Position numbers and translations under genes: made by a program. Positions 50,301-60,476 of a stretch of 64,000 bases of DNA are shown one piece after another. Origin of the DNA: Actinomycetes bacterium (GTDB lineage Bacteria > Actinomycetota > Actinomycetes > Propionibacteriales > Nocardioidaceae); the NCBI GenBank assembly GCA_023396115.1, contig JAEWXC010000051.1, positions 21,643 to 85,642 of the forward strand, written 5' to 3'. Position 1 is the first letter of the stretch, and the number at the start of each line of letters is the position of its first letter. Below the pieces are notes generated by a model. That model saw only the letters and a program-made list of their open reading frames with translations. It was not told the origin of the DNA and made no database searches.

Positions 50301-50734
50301 CCGAGCAGCTCGACCACGGCCGGCGTCATCCGGCGGGCCTCCCCGGCCAGCACCTCGGTGGCGGTCTCCTCGCCCGGCAGCGGCAGCGCCCGGGGGTCGA
50401 GGAAGCGTTCCAGCAGTGCGCCCTTGGTCTGCACCGTTCCGGCCCCGCCGCTGCGGCGGACCTCGCGGACGGCCTGGTACCGCTCGTCGCCGAGGTCGAA
50501 GACCAGCCGGACGGTGGCGCGGTTCTTGGTCGGGGCGAGCGCGTCGCCCACGGCGTTGGCCCGGCCCCAGCGCGGGGCGGTGCCGTAGAGGGCGAAGCAG
50601 ATCGCGTCGATCAGCGTCGACTTGCCGGACCCGGTGTTGCCGACGAAGGAGAAGTAGTCGGCATCGGTGAAGTCGACGCTGGCGGACTCACGGAACGACG
50701 CGAAGCCGTCGACGTCGAGGCGTACGGGGCGCAT
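47333..50734 (-). CDS. sbcC: Exonuclease SbcC/Rad50-type ATPase
   Basis: 1133 residues from ATG 50734. ABC head N-lobe with Walker A GNTGSGKST (near 36-44), about 850 residues of coiled coil, a zinc-hook CPVC near residue 523, then the ABC signature LSGGETFQTSLALALALSEQ and Walker B ESIFLDEGFGTLDPDSLD at the end. It tethers and opens DNA ends for the SbcD nuclease. It overlaps the sbcD stop by one base and the nurA-like gene by four, so the three are one transcript. Confidence 0.94.
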   Translation of the reverse strand: MRPVRLDVDGFASFRESASVDFTDADYFSFVGNTGSGKSTLIDAICFALYGTAPRWGRANAVGDALAPTKNRATVRLVFDLGDERYQAVREVRRSGGAGTVQTKGALLERFLDPRALPLPGEETATEVLAGEARRMTPAVVELLGMEFDDFCQCVVLPQGEFARFLKATRAERQTILLKLLGGDAYERMRRAANARAKQAQTQLDLLTDQHGRGSTSTPEQVEQLAADLTALDAAVAPVQAAVDELVALGQTEEAARVSGTRATDLAATLSYLAVPEGLTARHDALLDARDALATATEAVATAEGAADAAANAVAVHPTRPALEQIASAREERDGLVAQVADLTREETDLRSQEEAALVADTTARDRLEELRAGHQSAAQADRDAAAAVERASTLAARTSGLTVPDELDTAAGEPAARSAVGAAEQDVADAQRALDAVTAELETAPPSDELRRRLEAVDRFAQRWEAWHTAADRCRELDQQHADAVAENERHQQVYEAAEDELHRRRRDDRAAALRADLQVGDDCPVCTQQVSVLPAAGDTSAALVDAQTRAEQARTVEEESRRRADQLGRERDQEQQRHTWEREALIEDLAALVDTLGTGATDLPADPESLRTCTGRFRAALDAANAQGSRLRAEQSDHRQRLSGLEKVLKDAEEDLRRAQTAHTVAAQRLVSRSEQHAADGAPAPSGDPASLHADWTALVDWARDLHHRTVEEVLPAAHLQHTSTTAALEQVVNDGTAAAAAAEATGAELTRLRTELARTSATLSARRERVGQLDEILTDAPSADELSEQLTRADELARVAAEARAHRDSQREAHRTAAERHDEAVQATRADREAFDTARDRVSGAQPPGFPASELDEDLHGCWVRLVSWATERVVELHTERDASLAAAAEAGQRRDARVTELGALLDGHGIEYEHQALGQDPRTSVEGLAVARAETRDRLAGARKDLERQADLVRRITEATERQRVAAELASLLRADKFQQWLAGAALDTLVTGASSSLDELSGGQFSLTHDKGEFYVVDHFDADSTRSVKTLSGGETFQTSLALALALSEQLAALAAGGVVRLESIFLDEGFGTLDPDSLDTVAATLENLAQGRMVGVVTHVQALADRTPVRFRVTRDHLTSRVEREAL

Positions 50735-51936
50735 CAGGCGGTCCCTCCTGCCGGCGTGGCGGTGCTGGGCTGGTGTCCGGTGGTCTCGTCGTGCAGCTCG
50801 TCGAACAGGGCGGTGACCCGCTCGTCCTGACTGCCGACCTCGGCGCTGTAGCTGGCGAACAGCTCGCGTGGCGTCACCTGGGCGACCTGGGCCTGACTGA
50901 CCCGGGTCCGGGTGAGCTGGTCGGGGTCCGGCTGGACGTGGATCTCCAGCGCGTTCGGCAGGGCCTCGAGGATGTCGTCGCGCAGCCCGGCGTAGGTGGT
51001 CTGGGTGACCCGGACCCGCAGCCACTCCTCGGACAGCTCCTCGGACCGGGAGCGCAACTCCTCCACGCTGCCCTCCACGGTCCGCAACCGCCGGGGCGAG
51101 GTGAGCTCGAGGTCGGTCACCCGGGCAGGACGCCCCGGCTCGGCCTCCACCAGCAGCACGCTGGGGGTGTAGTCCTCCTCACCGAAGTCGACCCGCAGCG
51201 GAGCCCCCGAGTAGTGCACCGGGCAGTGCGAGGCGACCTCTTGGCGACGGTGCAGGTGGCCCAGCGCCACGTAGTGCGAGTCCGTGGGGAAGATGGTGGG
51301 CGCCACGCTGTACTCGAAGATGGTCTGGGCGCTGCGCTCGCCACCGCCCTGGATGCCGCCGATGGTGGTCAGGTGCGCCATCATCAGGTTGACCCCGTCG
51401 GGGTCGTAGCCCTCGCCCAGGTGGGTGACGAAGTTGCGCACCCACTGCTCGTAGGCACCGGAGTTGCGGGCCGGAACGTTGTCGCCGGGGGCGATCAGCT
51501 GGGCGCCGCGCACCGCGTCGCGCTGCGAGAGGAACGGCAGCATGCCCACGTTCACCGACGCCCCGTCGCTGCGGGCGGTGAAGGTGTGCACGCCACCCTT
51601 GTCGCGGGGCCGGACCTGACCGAAGAGTTCGATGCCGGCCACCTCCATCAGCGGCCGGTACGCCTCGAACGTGCGCCCGTGGTCGTGGTTGCCGGCGATC
51701 GCCAGCACCTTGATCCCGTCCCGGGCCAGGGCGAGCAGCACCTGGACCACCAGCCGCTGGGCGTCAGCGGTGGGTGCGGCGCTGTCGTAGACGTCGCCGG
51801 CGATGAGCACCGCATCCACGTCGTGGGTCCGGGCCAGGCCGACGATCTCCGAGAGCACTTCGCGCTGCTCGTCGAGACGCGGGCGGCCCTTGAGGGTCTT
51901 GCCGACGTGCCAGTCGGCGGTGTGCAGGAACTTCAC
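50734..51936 (-). CDS. sbcD: Exonuclease SbcD/Mre11
   Basis: 400 residues. Phosphoesterase motifs for the two metal ions: FLHTADWHVG (start), IAGDVYDSAAP, AGNHDHGRTFEAYRP and VALGHLHRRQ. A capping domain and a C-terminal part that binds SbcC follow. It is a dsDNA exonuclease and hairpin endonuclease. The start is 52 bases after the herA stop. Confidence 0.94.
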   Translation of the reverse strand: MKFLHTADWHVGKTLKGRPRLDEQREVLSEIVGLARTHDVDAVLIAGDVYDSAAPTADAQRLVVQVLLALARDGIKVLAIAGNHDHGRTFEAYRPLMEVAGIELFGQVRPRDKGGVHTFTARSDGASVNVGMLPFLSQRDAVRGAQLIAPGDNVPARNSGAYEQWVRNFVTHLGEGYDPDGVNLMMAHLTTIGGIQGGGERSAQTIFEYSVAPTIFPTDSHYVALGHLHRRQEVASHCPVHYSGAPLRVDFGEEDYTPSVLLVEAEPGRPARVTDLELTSPRRLRTVEGSVEELRSRSEELSEEWLRVRVTQTTYAGLRDDILEALPNALEIHVQPDPDQLTRTRVSQAQVAQVTPRELFASYSAEVGSQDERVTALFDELHDETTGHQPSTATPAGGTA

Positions 51937-51988
51937 GCAGGACTCCGGTGGGTCTGGACAGGTGCAGTGGGCAGGGAGGGAGCCGGAC

Positions 51989-53785
51989 TCAGAACGGTGC
52001 CGGGTCGGTGTCGAAGCCGAACGTGTCGTCGACGTCGGGCAGCAGGTCGAACGGGTCGCGGGCAGCCGGCCCGGCGGCGGCGTCGCCGGGGGCGCTGCCG
52101 CTGCTGAACGTCGGGTCCACGACTTCGGAGAGCCGGGTGGCCCAGGCCGGGAACGGGAACTCCACGGCCAACGGCACCGGGATCTCGGGCTGGGTGACGA
52201 ACATGGTGCCGGGTTTGGCGAGGGTGGCCCGGGCCCGCTGGGAGCGGGGCAGGAACCCGTACTCGGGGCGCCCCGCCTCGGCCGGGTCGAGCCGCCCGAC
52301 GATCTTGATCGAGGAGTTGGACACGATGCGCCGCTCGACCTCGCTGGCCGTCTGCTGCGCCCCGATCAGGATGATGCCCAGCGACCGACCGCGTTCGGCG
52401 ATGTCGAGGAGCACCTCCTTGATCGGGGAGGAACCGTCCCGGGGGGCGTACTTGTTGAGCTCGTCGAGCATCGTGAACAGCAGCCCACCGGCGCCGGCCT
52501 GCTCCTTGCGTTCGGTCTCACTCGCCAGCACCACACCGACGACGAACCGCTGGGCCCGGTCGTGCAGCGCGTGCAGGTCGACCACGGTGACCTGCTGGCC
52601 GCTGGTGGAGATCCGTCGACCGGGGCTGTCGGTCAGGTCGCCGCGGATGATCGGGGTGAGGTGACGCACCGAGGAGCGCAGCCGCCGGATGAACGCGTTG
52701 ACCGTGCCGATGCCGGTGACCGGTCCGGCCCACCGGCGCCGGGTGAGGTCGTCCTCGCTGGAGACCTTCTCGCAGATCAGCTCGACCAGGTCGGGCCAGG
52801 TGCGCACGGTCTGACCGTCGATGTTGACCGCGCCGTCGTTGCCGGCCGGGACCGCGTCCTGGGCGAGCCGGGCAGCGACCTGGTGGATCACCATCGTGTA
52901 CTGCTGCCGCTCGTCCTCGGTGTCCGCGAAGACGTAGCGCAGCAGCTCGCGCTCACACAGCTCGGCCAGGCTCCACCAGAACGACTGCACCCCCGAGGTG
53001 CGGCCGGTGACGTGCGGACGACCGGTGGGGTCACCGGGCGCCGGCGGGGCGAAGAAGCCGACCGATCCGAACGGCTGCGCCGCGAGCCCGAGGCGCGCGT
53101 AGCCGACCCGGTCGACGTCCCGCAGCCGGGAGTTGGCCTGGTCCAGGAAGAGCAGGTCCTCGCCCTTGACCGAGAAGATCAGCGCCTTCGCGTTGACCGC
53201 GCGGGGACCCAGGGCACCGGAGGTGAAGACCGAGTGCAGAAGGAACAGCGCGAAGCTGGTCTTGGTGGCGACCCCGGAGATCCCCGAGATGGACACGTGC
53301 GCGCCGCGGGTGCCGTCCAGGAACTCCAGGTTGAGGTGGACCGGCGCCCCGTCCCGGCCCATCCCGACCGGGACCCGGTGCTCCATCTGGTCGAAGTAGA
53401 GCGCTTGGTCGCGGGTGCTGCCGGTGGCCCGGTGGGCTGCCTCCCCCGGGCGCGGCGGGACGTACCGCTCGGGTTCGACCCGGGTGGTGGTCACCTCGGC
53501 GACCTCCTGCACCTGGGCGGGCATGATCCCGTCGGCGATCAGGAACACGTCGGACCCGAAGGTGGCCCCCTCGTGCCGTGACACCACGTCGGTCACGACC
53601 CCGGAGGTGGTCACCGTGCCGACGCCGGGGACCTCGCGGCTGGTGGTCACCACGTCGTCGAGCTGGAGGTAGGCGTCCTCGGCGATGGCGACGTGGAACT
53701 TCAGCGGTGTCGAGTCGACGGTGCCGGTCACCATCCCCACGGGCGGGGCCCCGGTCTCCTCGACGGGCTGCTGCTCCTGGGTCAC
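51989..53785 (-). CDS. herA: HerA-type hexameric DNA translocase
   Basis: 598 residues. The N-terminal HAS-barrel (about 18-105; GMVTGTVDSTPLKFHVAI) is followed by a FtsK/HerA ATPase. Its Walker A is unusual: GISGVATKTS at 168-177 instead of G-x-x-G-x-G-K-[ST]. Walker B and sensor are MLDELNKYAPR near 430 and IILIGAQQTASEVERRIVSN near 460. HerA proteins pump DNA and feed it to NurA. It heads the herA-sbcD-sbcC-nurA operon. Confidence 0.88.
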   Translation of the reverse strand: MTQEQQPVEETGAPPVGMVTGTVDSTPLKFHVAIAEDAYLQLDDVVTTSREVPGVGTVTTSGVVTDVVSRHEGATFGSDVFLIADGIMPAQVQEVAEVTTTRVEPERYVPPRPGEAAHRATGSTRDQALYFDQMEHRVPVGMGRDGAPVHLNLEFLDGTRGAHVSISGISGVATKTSFALFLLHSVFTSGALGPRAVNAKALIFSVKGEDLLFLDQANSRLRDVDRVGYARLGLAAQPFGSVGFFAPPAPGDPTGRPHVTGRTSGVQSFWWSLAELCERELLRYVFADTEDERQQYTMVIHQVAARLAQDAVPAGNDGAVNIDGQTVRTWPDLVELICEKVSSEDDLTRRRWAGPVTGIGTVNAFIRRLRSSVRHLTPIIRGDLTDSPGRRISTSGQQVTVVDLHALHDRAQRFVVGVVLASETERKEQAGAGGLLFTMLDELNKYAPRDGSSPIKEVLLDIAERGRSLGIILIGAQQTASEVERRIVSNSSIKIVGRLDPAEAGRPEYGFLPRSQRARATLAKPGTMFVTQPEIPVPLAVEFPFPAWATRLSEVVDPTFSSGSAPGDAAAGPAARDPFDLLPDVDDTFGFDTDPAPF

Positions 53786-53904
53786 GCGCGCCTCCTACCG
53801 CTCCCGGCGCCCCCGGTGGGAGCCGTGCTCACACGGTAGGTCACTCCCCCGACACAGCGTGGTCTCCCCCGCCCACGGCACGGTGCGGGGCCGGTGGACG
53901 ACGA

Positions 53905-53932
53905 CGGGCCGCACCCGTGGGGGTGCGGCCCG
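53905..53932 (-). terminator. Hairpin after pyrG
   Basis: Perfect 12-bp arms CGGGCCGCACCC and complement with a 4-base GTGG loop, 20 bases past the pyrG stop. Confidence 0.75.
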
Positions 53933-53951
53933 GCGTGGTGCTCGGAGTCGA

Positions 53952-55637
<1,686 letters not shown>

Positions 55638-55648
55638 GGGGTTCTAGC

Positions 55649-56524
55649 CTACCCCAGCGGAAGCGGGCCGTGGGCACCTGACGCGCCGAAATCGCCTCCG
55701 GCACCGTCCAGGGCCCGGCTCAGACCGAGCACGGAGGCGACCTGGCCCGTGACGGACTCCACACCGTCGACCAGCACCACGGTCTCGGCCAGGCCCGCCG
55801 AACGGAGGCTCTCGACCAGCTCGGACTCGGTGCCGGTGGCGACCACCACACCCGCGGCGCGACGCGCGAGGCCGGTGACCAGGCCGGAGTGCACAACGTC
55901 CGCGCCGTCGGTCATCTCCGGGTCGGCAGCCAGCACCAGCACCACCTTGGACCGGTTGGTGGGCGGCTCGGGCGAGGCGAGCAGGTCGGCACCGGTCAGG
56001 CCCTCCAGCACCGCGTTGGTCTTGGCGTCCCCGGGCTTGCCGGCCGGTTCGGCGACCGCGTTGCCGAGCAGCTCGCCCAACCGCTCGTAGGTGGGTGGTG
56101 CCTCGGTCATCGTGCCCTCGGGCATCTGGGTGGCCAACTGGCTGGTCAGGGTGTCGACCAGGGATTTCTGGGCGGGTGCGACCAGACCGGCCGCGGCCCG
56201 GTACTCGACCGGGAGCGCACCGGCAGCGGTGAGCTGGCGGGTCATGGCGGCCGCGCGGGCGTCGGTGACCCCGGGCATCCGCAGCACGGCGACCTGGACG
56301 TCCTTGAGGCTGGTCCCGTAGGCGCGGGGGGCGAGAGCGGCCAGGGCGCGTTCGGCGACCTTCTGCTGGGTCCGGGCCTCGTCGGTCTGAGCCCGGGCGG
56401 TGTCGACGTCGCTGCCGCCGTCGCGTCCGAGCTCGGACAGGGGGCCGCCGCCGAGCGCCACGCCCACGGCGAGGGCCAGGAAGACGGCGACGAGGGTGGT
56501 CAGGTGGTACCGGAAGCTGATCAC
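55649..56524 (-). CDS. steB: SteB/MctB-family protein
   Basis: 291 residues from GTG 56524, overlapping the steA stop (GTGA). The N-terminus ISFRYHLTTLVAVFLALAVG is one membrane span, then a coiled coil (TDEARTQQKVAERALAALAP) and a large extracytoplasmic domain. Rv1698 (MctB) was described as a copper-related outer-membrane protein; the Corynebacterium homologue SteB works with SteA in daughter-cell separation. Linkage to steA favours the latter for this gene. Ends 12 bases before pyrG. Confidence 0.85.
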   Translation of the reverse strand: MISFRYHLTTLVAVFLALAVGVALGGGPLSELGRDGGSDVDTARAQTDEARTQQKVAERALAALAPRAYGTSLKDVQVAVLRMPGVTDARAAAMTRQLTAAGALPVEYRAAAGLVAPAQKSLVDTLTSQLATQMPEGTMTEAPPTYERLGELLGNAVAEPAGKPGDAKTNAVLEGLTGADLLASPEPPTNRSKVVLVLAADPEMTDGADVVHSGLVTGLARRAAGVVVATGTESELVESLRSAGLAETVVLVDGVESVTGQVASVLGLSRALDGAGGDFGASGAHGPLPLG

Positions 56525-57705
56525 GAGAACTTTCCTTGGATCTGGTCGACGAGGTGGCGGCAGGCGTCGAGTGCTGACTCGACCCACTCACCTCCGACGG
56601 GGGTGACGGCGAGGGCGGCGACGAGCGCCACGAACCCCGCCAGCAGCAGCAGCAGGAGGTGGCGGGGGCGGACCCGGCCGGAGTAGAGGGTGGGCAGCGC
56701 GGTGGCGTCGACCAGTCGGGGGCCGACCCGCAGCCTGGTGAGGTAGGTGCTGGCCAGACCGGTCCGCCGGCTGTCCAGGAACTCCTCGAGCGCCGCGTGC
56801 ATGCCGACGCCCACCACCACCGAGGCCTCGGCGGCGTCGGCCAGCAGCAGTGCCACGTCCTCGGGGGTCACGCCGGTCTCCACCCGCAGGGCCCGGACGC
56901 CGAGGCGCTCGAGGTGCTCGGTGGCCTCGCGGCCTGCTCCGGGGTCGAGGCGCACGACGACGTCGCGGGCCTGCTTCAGCGCCCGGGTGGAGGGACCGTC
57001 GCCGCCTGCGCGGGCCTGGAGCACCACCACGTCGGGCCGCAGTCGTGCGGCCAGGAGCGCGTCGGCGCCGCTGTCGACGCCCACCAGCACGGGGTGCTGT
57101 TCCCGGACGAAGGCGCGGACGGATCGCAGTTCCTCGGCGACCTGGTCCCCCGGGGCGACGACCACCACGGGGCGGCCGGCCAGGCGGGTGCGCAGTGCGG
57201 GAAGCCCCTGACCGTGCAGCAGCAGCTCCTCCTCACGGCGGAGCAGGGCGGCGGAGTTGTGCGCGAACGTCTCCAGCTGCACCGGCAGTGCGCTGCGGGC
57301 GGCCTGCATCTGCTCGCGGACCTGGTCGAGGCCGATCACGGTGCCGGTGGCGACCAGGGTCTCCCCGTCGTGGATCTCCCCGCCGTCGACCCGCACCGTC
57401 GTGCCGTCGCTGAGCGCCAGCACGTCGCTGCCGGCGTTCTCGACCACCTCGACCCCGGCCGTGGTGAGCACCTCGGGTCCCCGGCTGGCGAACCGGCCCG
57501 AGATCATCGGCGAGGCGTTGACCACGACCGCGACACCGGCGTCAACCAGCGCCTGGGCGGTGGCCCGGTCCAGGTCGAGGTGGTCGATCACCGCGACGTC
57601 ACCGGGCCGGACCCGGCCGAGCAGTTGGCGGGGGTTGCGGTCCACGCGGGCGGTACCGGAGGTACCGGGGGCTGGGGGCGTGGCTGACTTCCTGGCGATC
57701 TTCAT
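56521..57705 (-). CDS. steA: Cytokinesis-associated protein SteA
   Basis: 394 residues. Contains VRPGDVAVIDHLDLDRATAQ near the start, AVVVNASPMISGRFASRGPE, and HGQGLPALRTRLAGRPVVVV. These are features of the SteA/Rv1697 family, whose fold resembles thiamin pyrophosphokinase. A C-terminal membrane span (HLLLLLLAGFVALVAALAVT) anchors it with SteB. In Corynebacterium the pair controls cell-wall hydrolysis at division. It overlaps steB and follows recN. Confidence 0.87.
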   Translation of the reverse strand: MKIARKSATPPAPGTSGTARVDRNPRQLLGRVRPGDVAVIDHLDLDRATAQALVDAGVAVVVNASPMISGRFASRGPEVLTTAGVEVVENAGSDVLALSDGTTVRVDGGEIHDGETLVATGTVIGLDQVREQMQAARSALPVQLETFAHNSAALLRREEELLLHGQGLPALRTRLAGRPVVVVAPGDQVAEELRSVRAFVREQHPVLVGVDSGADALLAARLRPDVVVLQARAGGDGPSTRALKQARDVVVRLDPGAGREATEHLERLGVRALRVETGVTPEDVALLLADAAEASVVVGVGMHAALEEFLDSRRTGLASTYLTRLRVGPRLVDATALPTLYSGRVRPRHLLLLLLAGFVALVAALAVTPVGGEWVESALDACRHLVDQIQGKFS

Positions 57706-57777
57706 GACCGCGCCATCCTTCCAGCCGGGTGCAGGCGTGCTGCGGACCTGCCGACGTCGGCGCGTTGCCCCGGTCGG

Positions 57778-59523
57778 TCAGGCGCGGCGGGCCTCGCCGG
57801 CGGTGTCCAGCAGCTCACGGGCGTGGGCACGGGCGGTGTCGGAGTCCTCGAGGCCGGCGAGCATCCGGGAGAGCTCGACCTCACGCTCGGTCTCGTCGAG
57901 CACCTGCAGTCCCGACGTGGTGACCGTGCCGTCGCTGGCCTTCGCGACCACGACGTGGGAGTCGGCGAACGCTGCGACCTGCGGCAGGTGGGTGACGACC
58001 AGTACCTGGGCGGTGCGCGCCAGTTGGGCCAGCCGCCGACCGATCTCGATCGCCGCCTTGCCGCCGACGCCGGCGTCGACCTCGTCGAAGACGAACGTGG
58101 GGACCGGGCTGGTCTCGGCGAGCACGACCTCCAGGGCCAGCATCACCCGGGACAGCTCTCCCCCGGAGGCGCCCTTGTGCAGCGGGCGCGGTTCGGAGCC
58201 GGTGTTGGCGGCGAGCAGGAACTCGATCTCGTCGACCCCGTGGGCGTTGAACCGCAGAGTCCGCTCCCCCACCACCAGCGGACCGCCCGGCTCGTCGGCG
58301 GGCGCAGCCTCGTGCTGGTGGACGGCGATCTCCACGACGGCGTGGGGCATGGCGAGCTGGGTCAGCTCGGCGCTGACCCGCGCGGCGAGTTTGCCGGCGG
58401 CCTTGGTGCGGGCGGCGGTGAGTGCGGCGGCAGCGGCACCCAGCTCACCACGCAGCCGGACCCGTTCGGCGCGGAGCAGCTCGACCCGGTCGTCGTCCCC
58501 GTCCAGGGCGAAGAGCCGCTCGGCGGCGGAGCGGGACCAGGCCAACACCTCGTCGATCGTGTCGCCGTACTTGCGGGTCAGGGCGCCCAGTGCTGCCCGT
58601 CGTTCGCTCACGCCGGCCAGCCGGGCCGGATCGGTCTCCAGCCCGGAGGCGTAGGAGGCGACGTCGGCGGCCAGGTCGTTGAGCAGGTGCGACAGCTCCA
58701 CCACCCGGTCGGCCAGGTCGGCCGCGGTGCGGTCGTGGTCACGCACGCTCTCCAGCAGCTGCCGCGCAGCAGAGACGCAGGCGAGCGCGTCGGCCGCCCC
58801 GGTGTCGCTGGAGAGTGCCTCGCGGGCCTGCTCCGCGGCGGTGCGCAGGGTGTCGGCGTGGCCGAGCCGGGACTCCTCCTCGGCCAGCGCGAGGTCCTCG
58901 CCGGGTTCGGGTGAGACGGCGTCGATCTCCTCCACCCCGAACCGCAACCGGTCCGCCTCCAGGGCGCGTTCGCGGGCGGTGGTGGTGACGTCCACCAGCT
59001 CCTTCTCCACGGCCACGAGCTCGTCGTGCAGGCGCCGGTAGGTACCGCGCACCTTGGCCAGGGACGCGCCACCGAACCGGTCCAGCGCCTCCCGCTGGGG
59101 TGGGGTGCGCAGAAGCCGGTGCTGGTCGGACTGACCGTGCACGGCCACCAGGTTGTCGGTGATCTCGGAGAGTGTCGTGGCCGGGACCCCGGCACCGCCC
59201 ACCCAGGCCCGGGAGCGTCCCTCGGCGGCGATGTTGCGGGCCAGCACCACCCGGCCGTCCTCCACCTCGCCCCCGACGTCGTCGACGGAGGCGGCGAGGT
59301 TGCCGTCCTCGGGCACCCGGATGAGACCTTCCACCCGGGCCGCCCGTGCGCCGCGGCGCACGGCGCCGGAGTCGGCGCGACCGCCCATGAGCAGACCGAG
59401 CGCGCTGACAATCATCGTCTTGCCCGCGCCGGTCTCGCCGGTGATCACGGTCAACCCCGGACCCAGAGCCAGCTCGGAGGAGTCGATGACACCCAACTGG
59501 GTGATCCGGATCTCCTCGATCAC
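57778..59523 (-). CDS. recN: DNA repair protein RecN
   Basis: 581 residues from GTG 59523, overlapping the nadK stop (GTGA). SMC-like: Walker A GETGAGKTMIVSALGLLMGG (near 29), coiled coils around 160-370, signature SGGELSRVMLALEVVLAE and Walker B FVFDEVDAGVGGKAAIEIGR. It acts early in double-strand-break repair. Part of the coupled run tlyA-nadK-recN seen across actinobacteria. Confidence 0.94.
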   Translation of the reverse strand: MIEEIRITQLGVIDSSELALGPGLTVITGETGAGKTMIVSALGLLMGGRADSGAVRRGARAARVEGLIRVPEDGNLAASVDDVGGEVEDGRVVLARNIAAEGRSRAWVGGAGVPATTLSEITDNLVAVHGQSDQHRLLRTPPQREALDRFGGASLAKVRGTYRRLHDELVAVEKELVDVTTTARERALEADRLRFGVEEIDAVSPEPGEDLALAEEESRLGHADTLRTAAEQAREALSSDTGAADALACVSAARQLLESVRDHDRTAADLADRVVELSHLLNDLAADVASYASGLETDPARLAGVSERRAALGALTRKYGDTIDEVLAWSRSAAERLFALDGDDDRVELLRAERVRLRGELGAAAAALTAARTKAAGKLAARVSAELTQLAMPHAVVEIAVHQHEAAPADEPGGPLVVGERTLRFNAHGVDEIEFLLAANTGSEPRPLHKGASGGELSRVMLALEVVLAETSPVPTFVFDEVDAGVGGKAAIEIGRRLAQLARTAQVLVVTHLPQVAAFADSHVVVAKASDGTVTTSGLQVLDETEREVELSRMLAGLEDSDTARAHARELLDTAGEARRA

Positions 59524-60476
59524 GCGGTCTCCTCCTCGGCTCGACGGCGGCGCTCGGCGGAGCCACGCCAGCCCTCGACCGAGAGCCCGAACTTGGCCAC
59601 CAGCCGGTCGGTGAAGGGAGCCTCGTGCAACCGCACCAGACGGACCGGTGCGGCGCCACGGCGGACCTCGATCCGGGCTCCGGGCGGCAGGTCCACGGTG
59701 CGGCGTCCGTCGCACCACAGCACTCCCGCACCCTCGGTGCCGGCGAGCACCTCGACCGCGAGGGTCGAGGTCGGTGCCACCACCATGGGTCGGGCGAACA
59801 GGGCGTGCGCGCTGATCGGGACCATGAGCAGCGCCTCGACGCCGGGCCAGACCACGGGTCCGCCGGCGGAGAAGTTGTAGGCCGTCGACCCGGTCGGGGT
59901 GGCCATCACGACGCCGTCGCAACCCCAGCGGCTCAGCGGGCGACCGTCGATCTCGACCACGACCTCGAGCATGCGTTCCCGGGCTGCCTTCTCGACGCTG
60001 GCCTCGTTGAGCGCGAACGTGTGGAAGACGACCTGCTTGCCCTGGATGATCTGCACGTCGAGGGTGAGCCGGTCCTCGGCGGTGTAGCGCCGCTCGACGA
60101 TGGCGGCGATCGAGGTCTCCACGTCGTCGTACTCGGCCTCGGCCAGGAACCCGACGTGGCCCAGGTTGACCCCGAGCAGCGGGGTCTGGTGGGCGTGGGT
60201 GAGCTCGGCGGCGCGCAGGATCGTGCCGTCACCGCCGACCACGACGGCCAGCTCACAGCCCTCGCCGGCCCGGTCCTCCCCGACGATCTCGACCCCTTCG
60301 CCGGGCGGGACGCCCAGCGCCTGGGCCTCGTGGTCCACCAGGACCACCTGCAGTCCGTGGGCGGACAGCTCCCGCACGAAGGAGCTGGCCACTTCGCAGG
60401 CGGCGGCGCGACCGGTGTGGGTGAGCACGAGGATCCGACGGGTCGGGTCGGGGGGCGTGCTGGTCTGGTCCGTCAC
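59520..60476 (-). CDS. nadK: NAD kinase
   Basis: 318 residues. GGDGTILRAAELTH (near 88-101) is the diphosphate-binding and catalytic motif; LGVNLGHVGFLAE, DGVVMATPTGSTAYNFSAGG and the beta-sandwich C-terminus complete the family pattern. It makes NADP from NAD and ATP. Four-base overlaps with tlyA and recN. Confidence 0.95.
   Translation of the reverse strand: MTDQTSTPPDPTRRILVLTHTGRAAACEVASSFVRELSAHGLQVVLVDHEAQALGVPPGEGVEIVGEDRAGEGCELAVVVGGDGTILRAAELTHAHQTPLLGVNLGHVGFLAEAEYDDVETSIAAIVERRYTAEDRLTLDVQIIQGKQVVFHTFALNEASVEKAARERMLEVVVEIDGRPLSRWGCDGVVMATPTGSTAYNFSAGGPVVWPGVEALLMVPISAHALFARPMVVAPTSTLAVEVLAGTEGAGVLWCDGRRTVDLPPGARIEVRRGAAPVRLVRLHEAPFTDRLVAKFGLSVEGWRGSAERRRRAEEETA

Noticed and set aside
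47333..53785. HerA-SbcCD-NurA cluster as a mobile defence island
   Set aside because: Base and codon use equal the flanking core genes, no mobile genes adjoin, and the surrounding order is conserved chromosomal; an ordinary repair operon is more likely.
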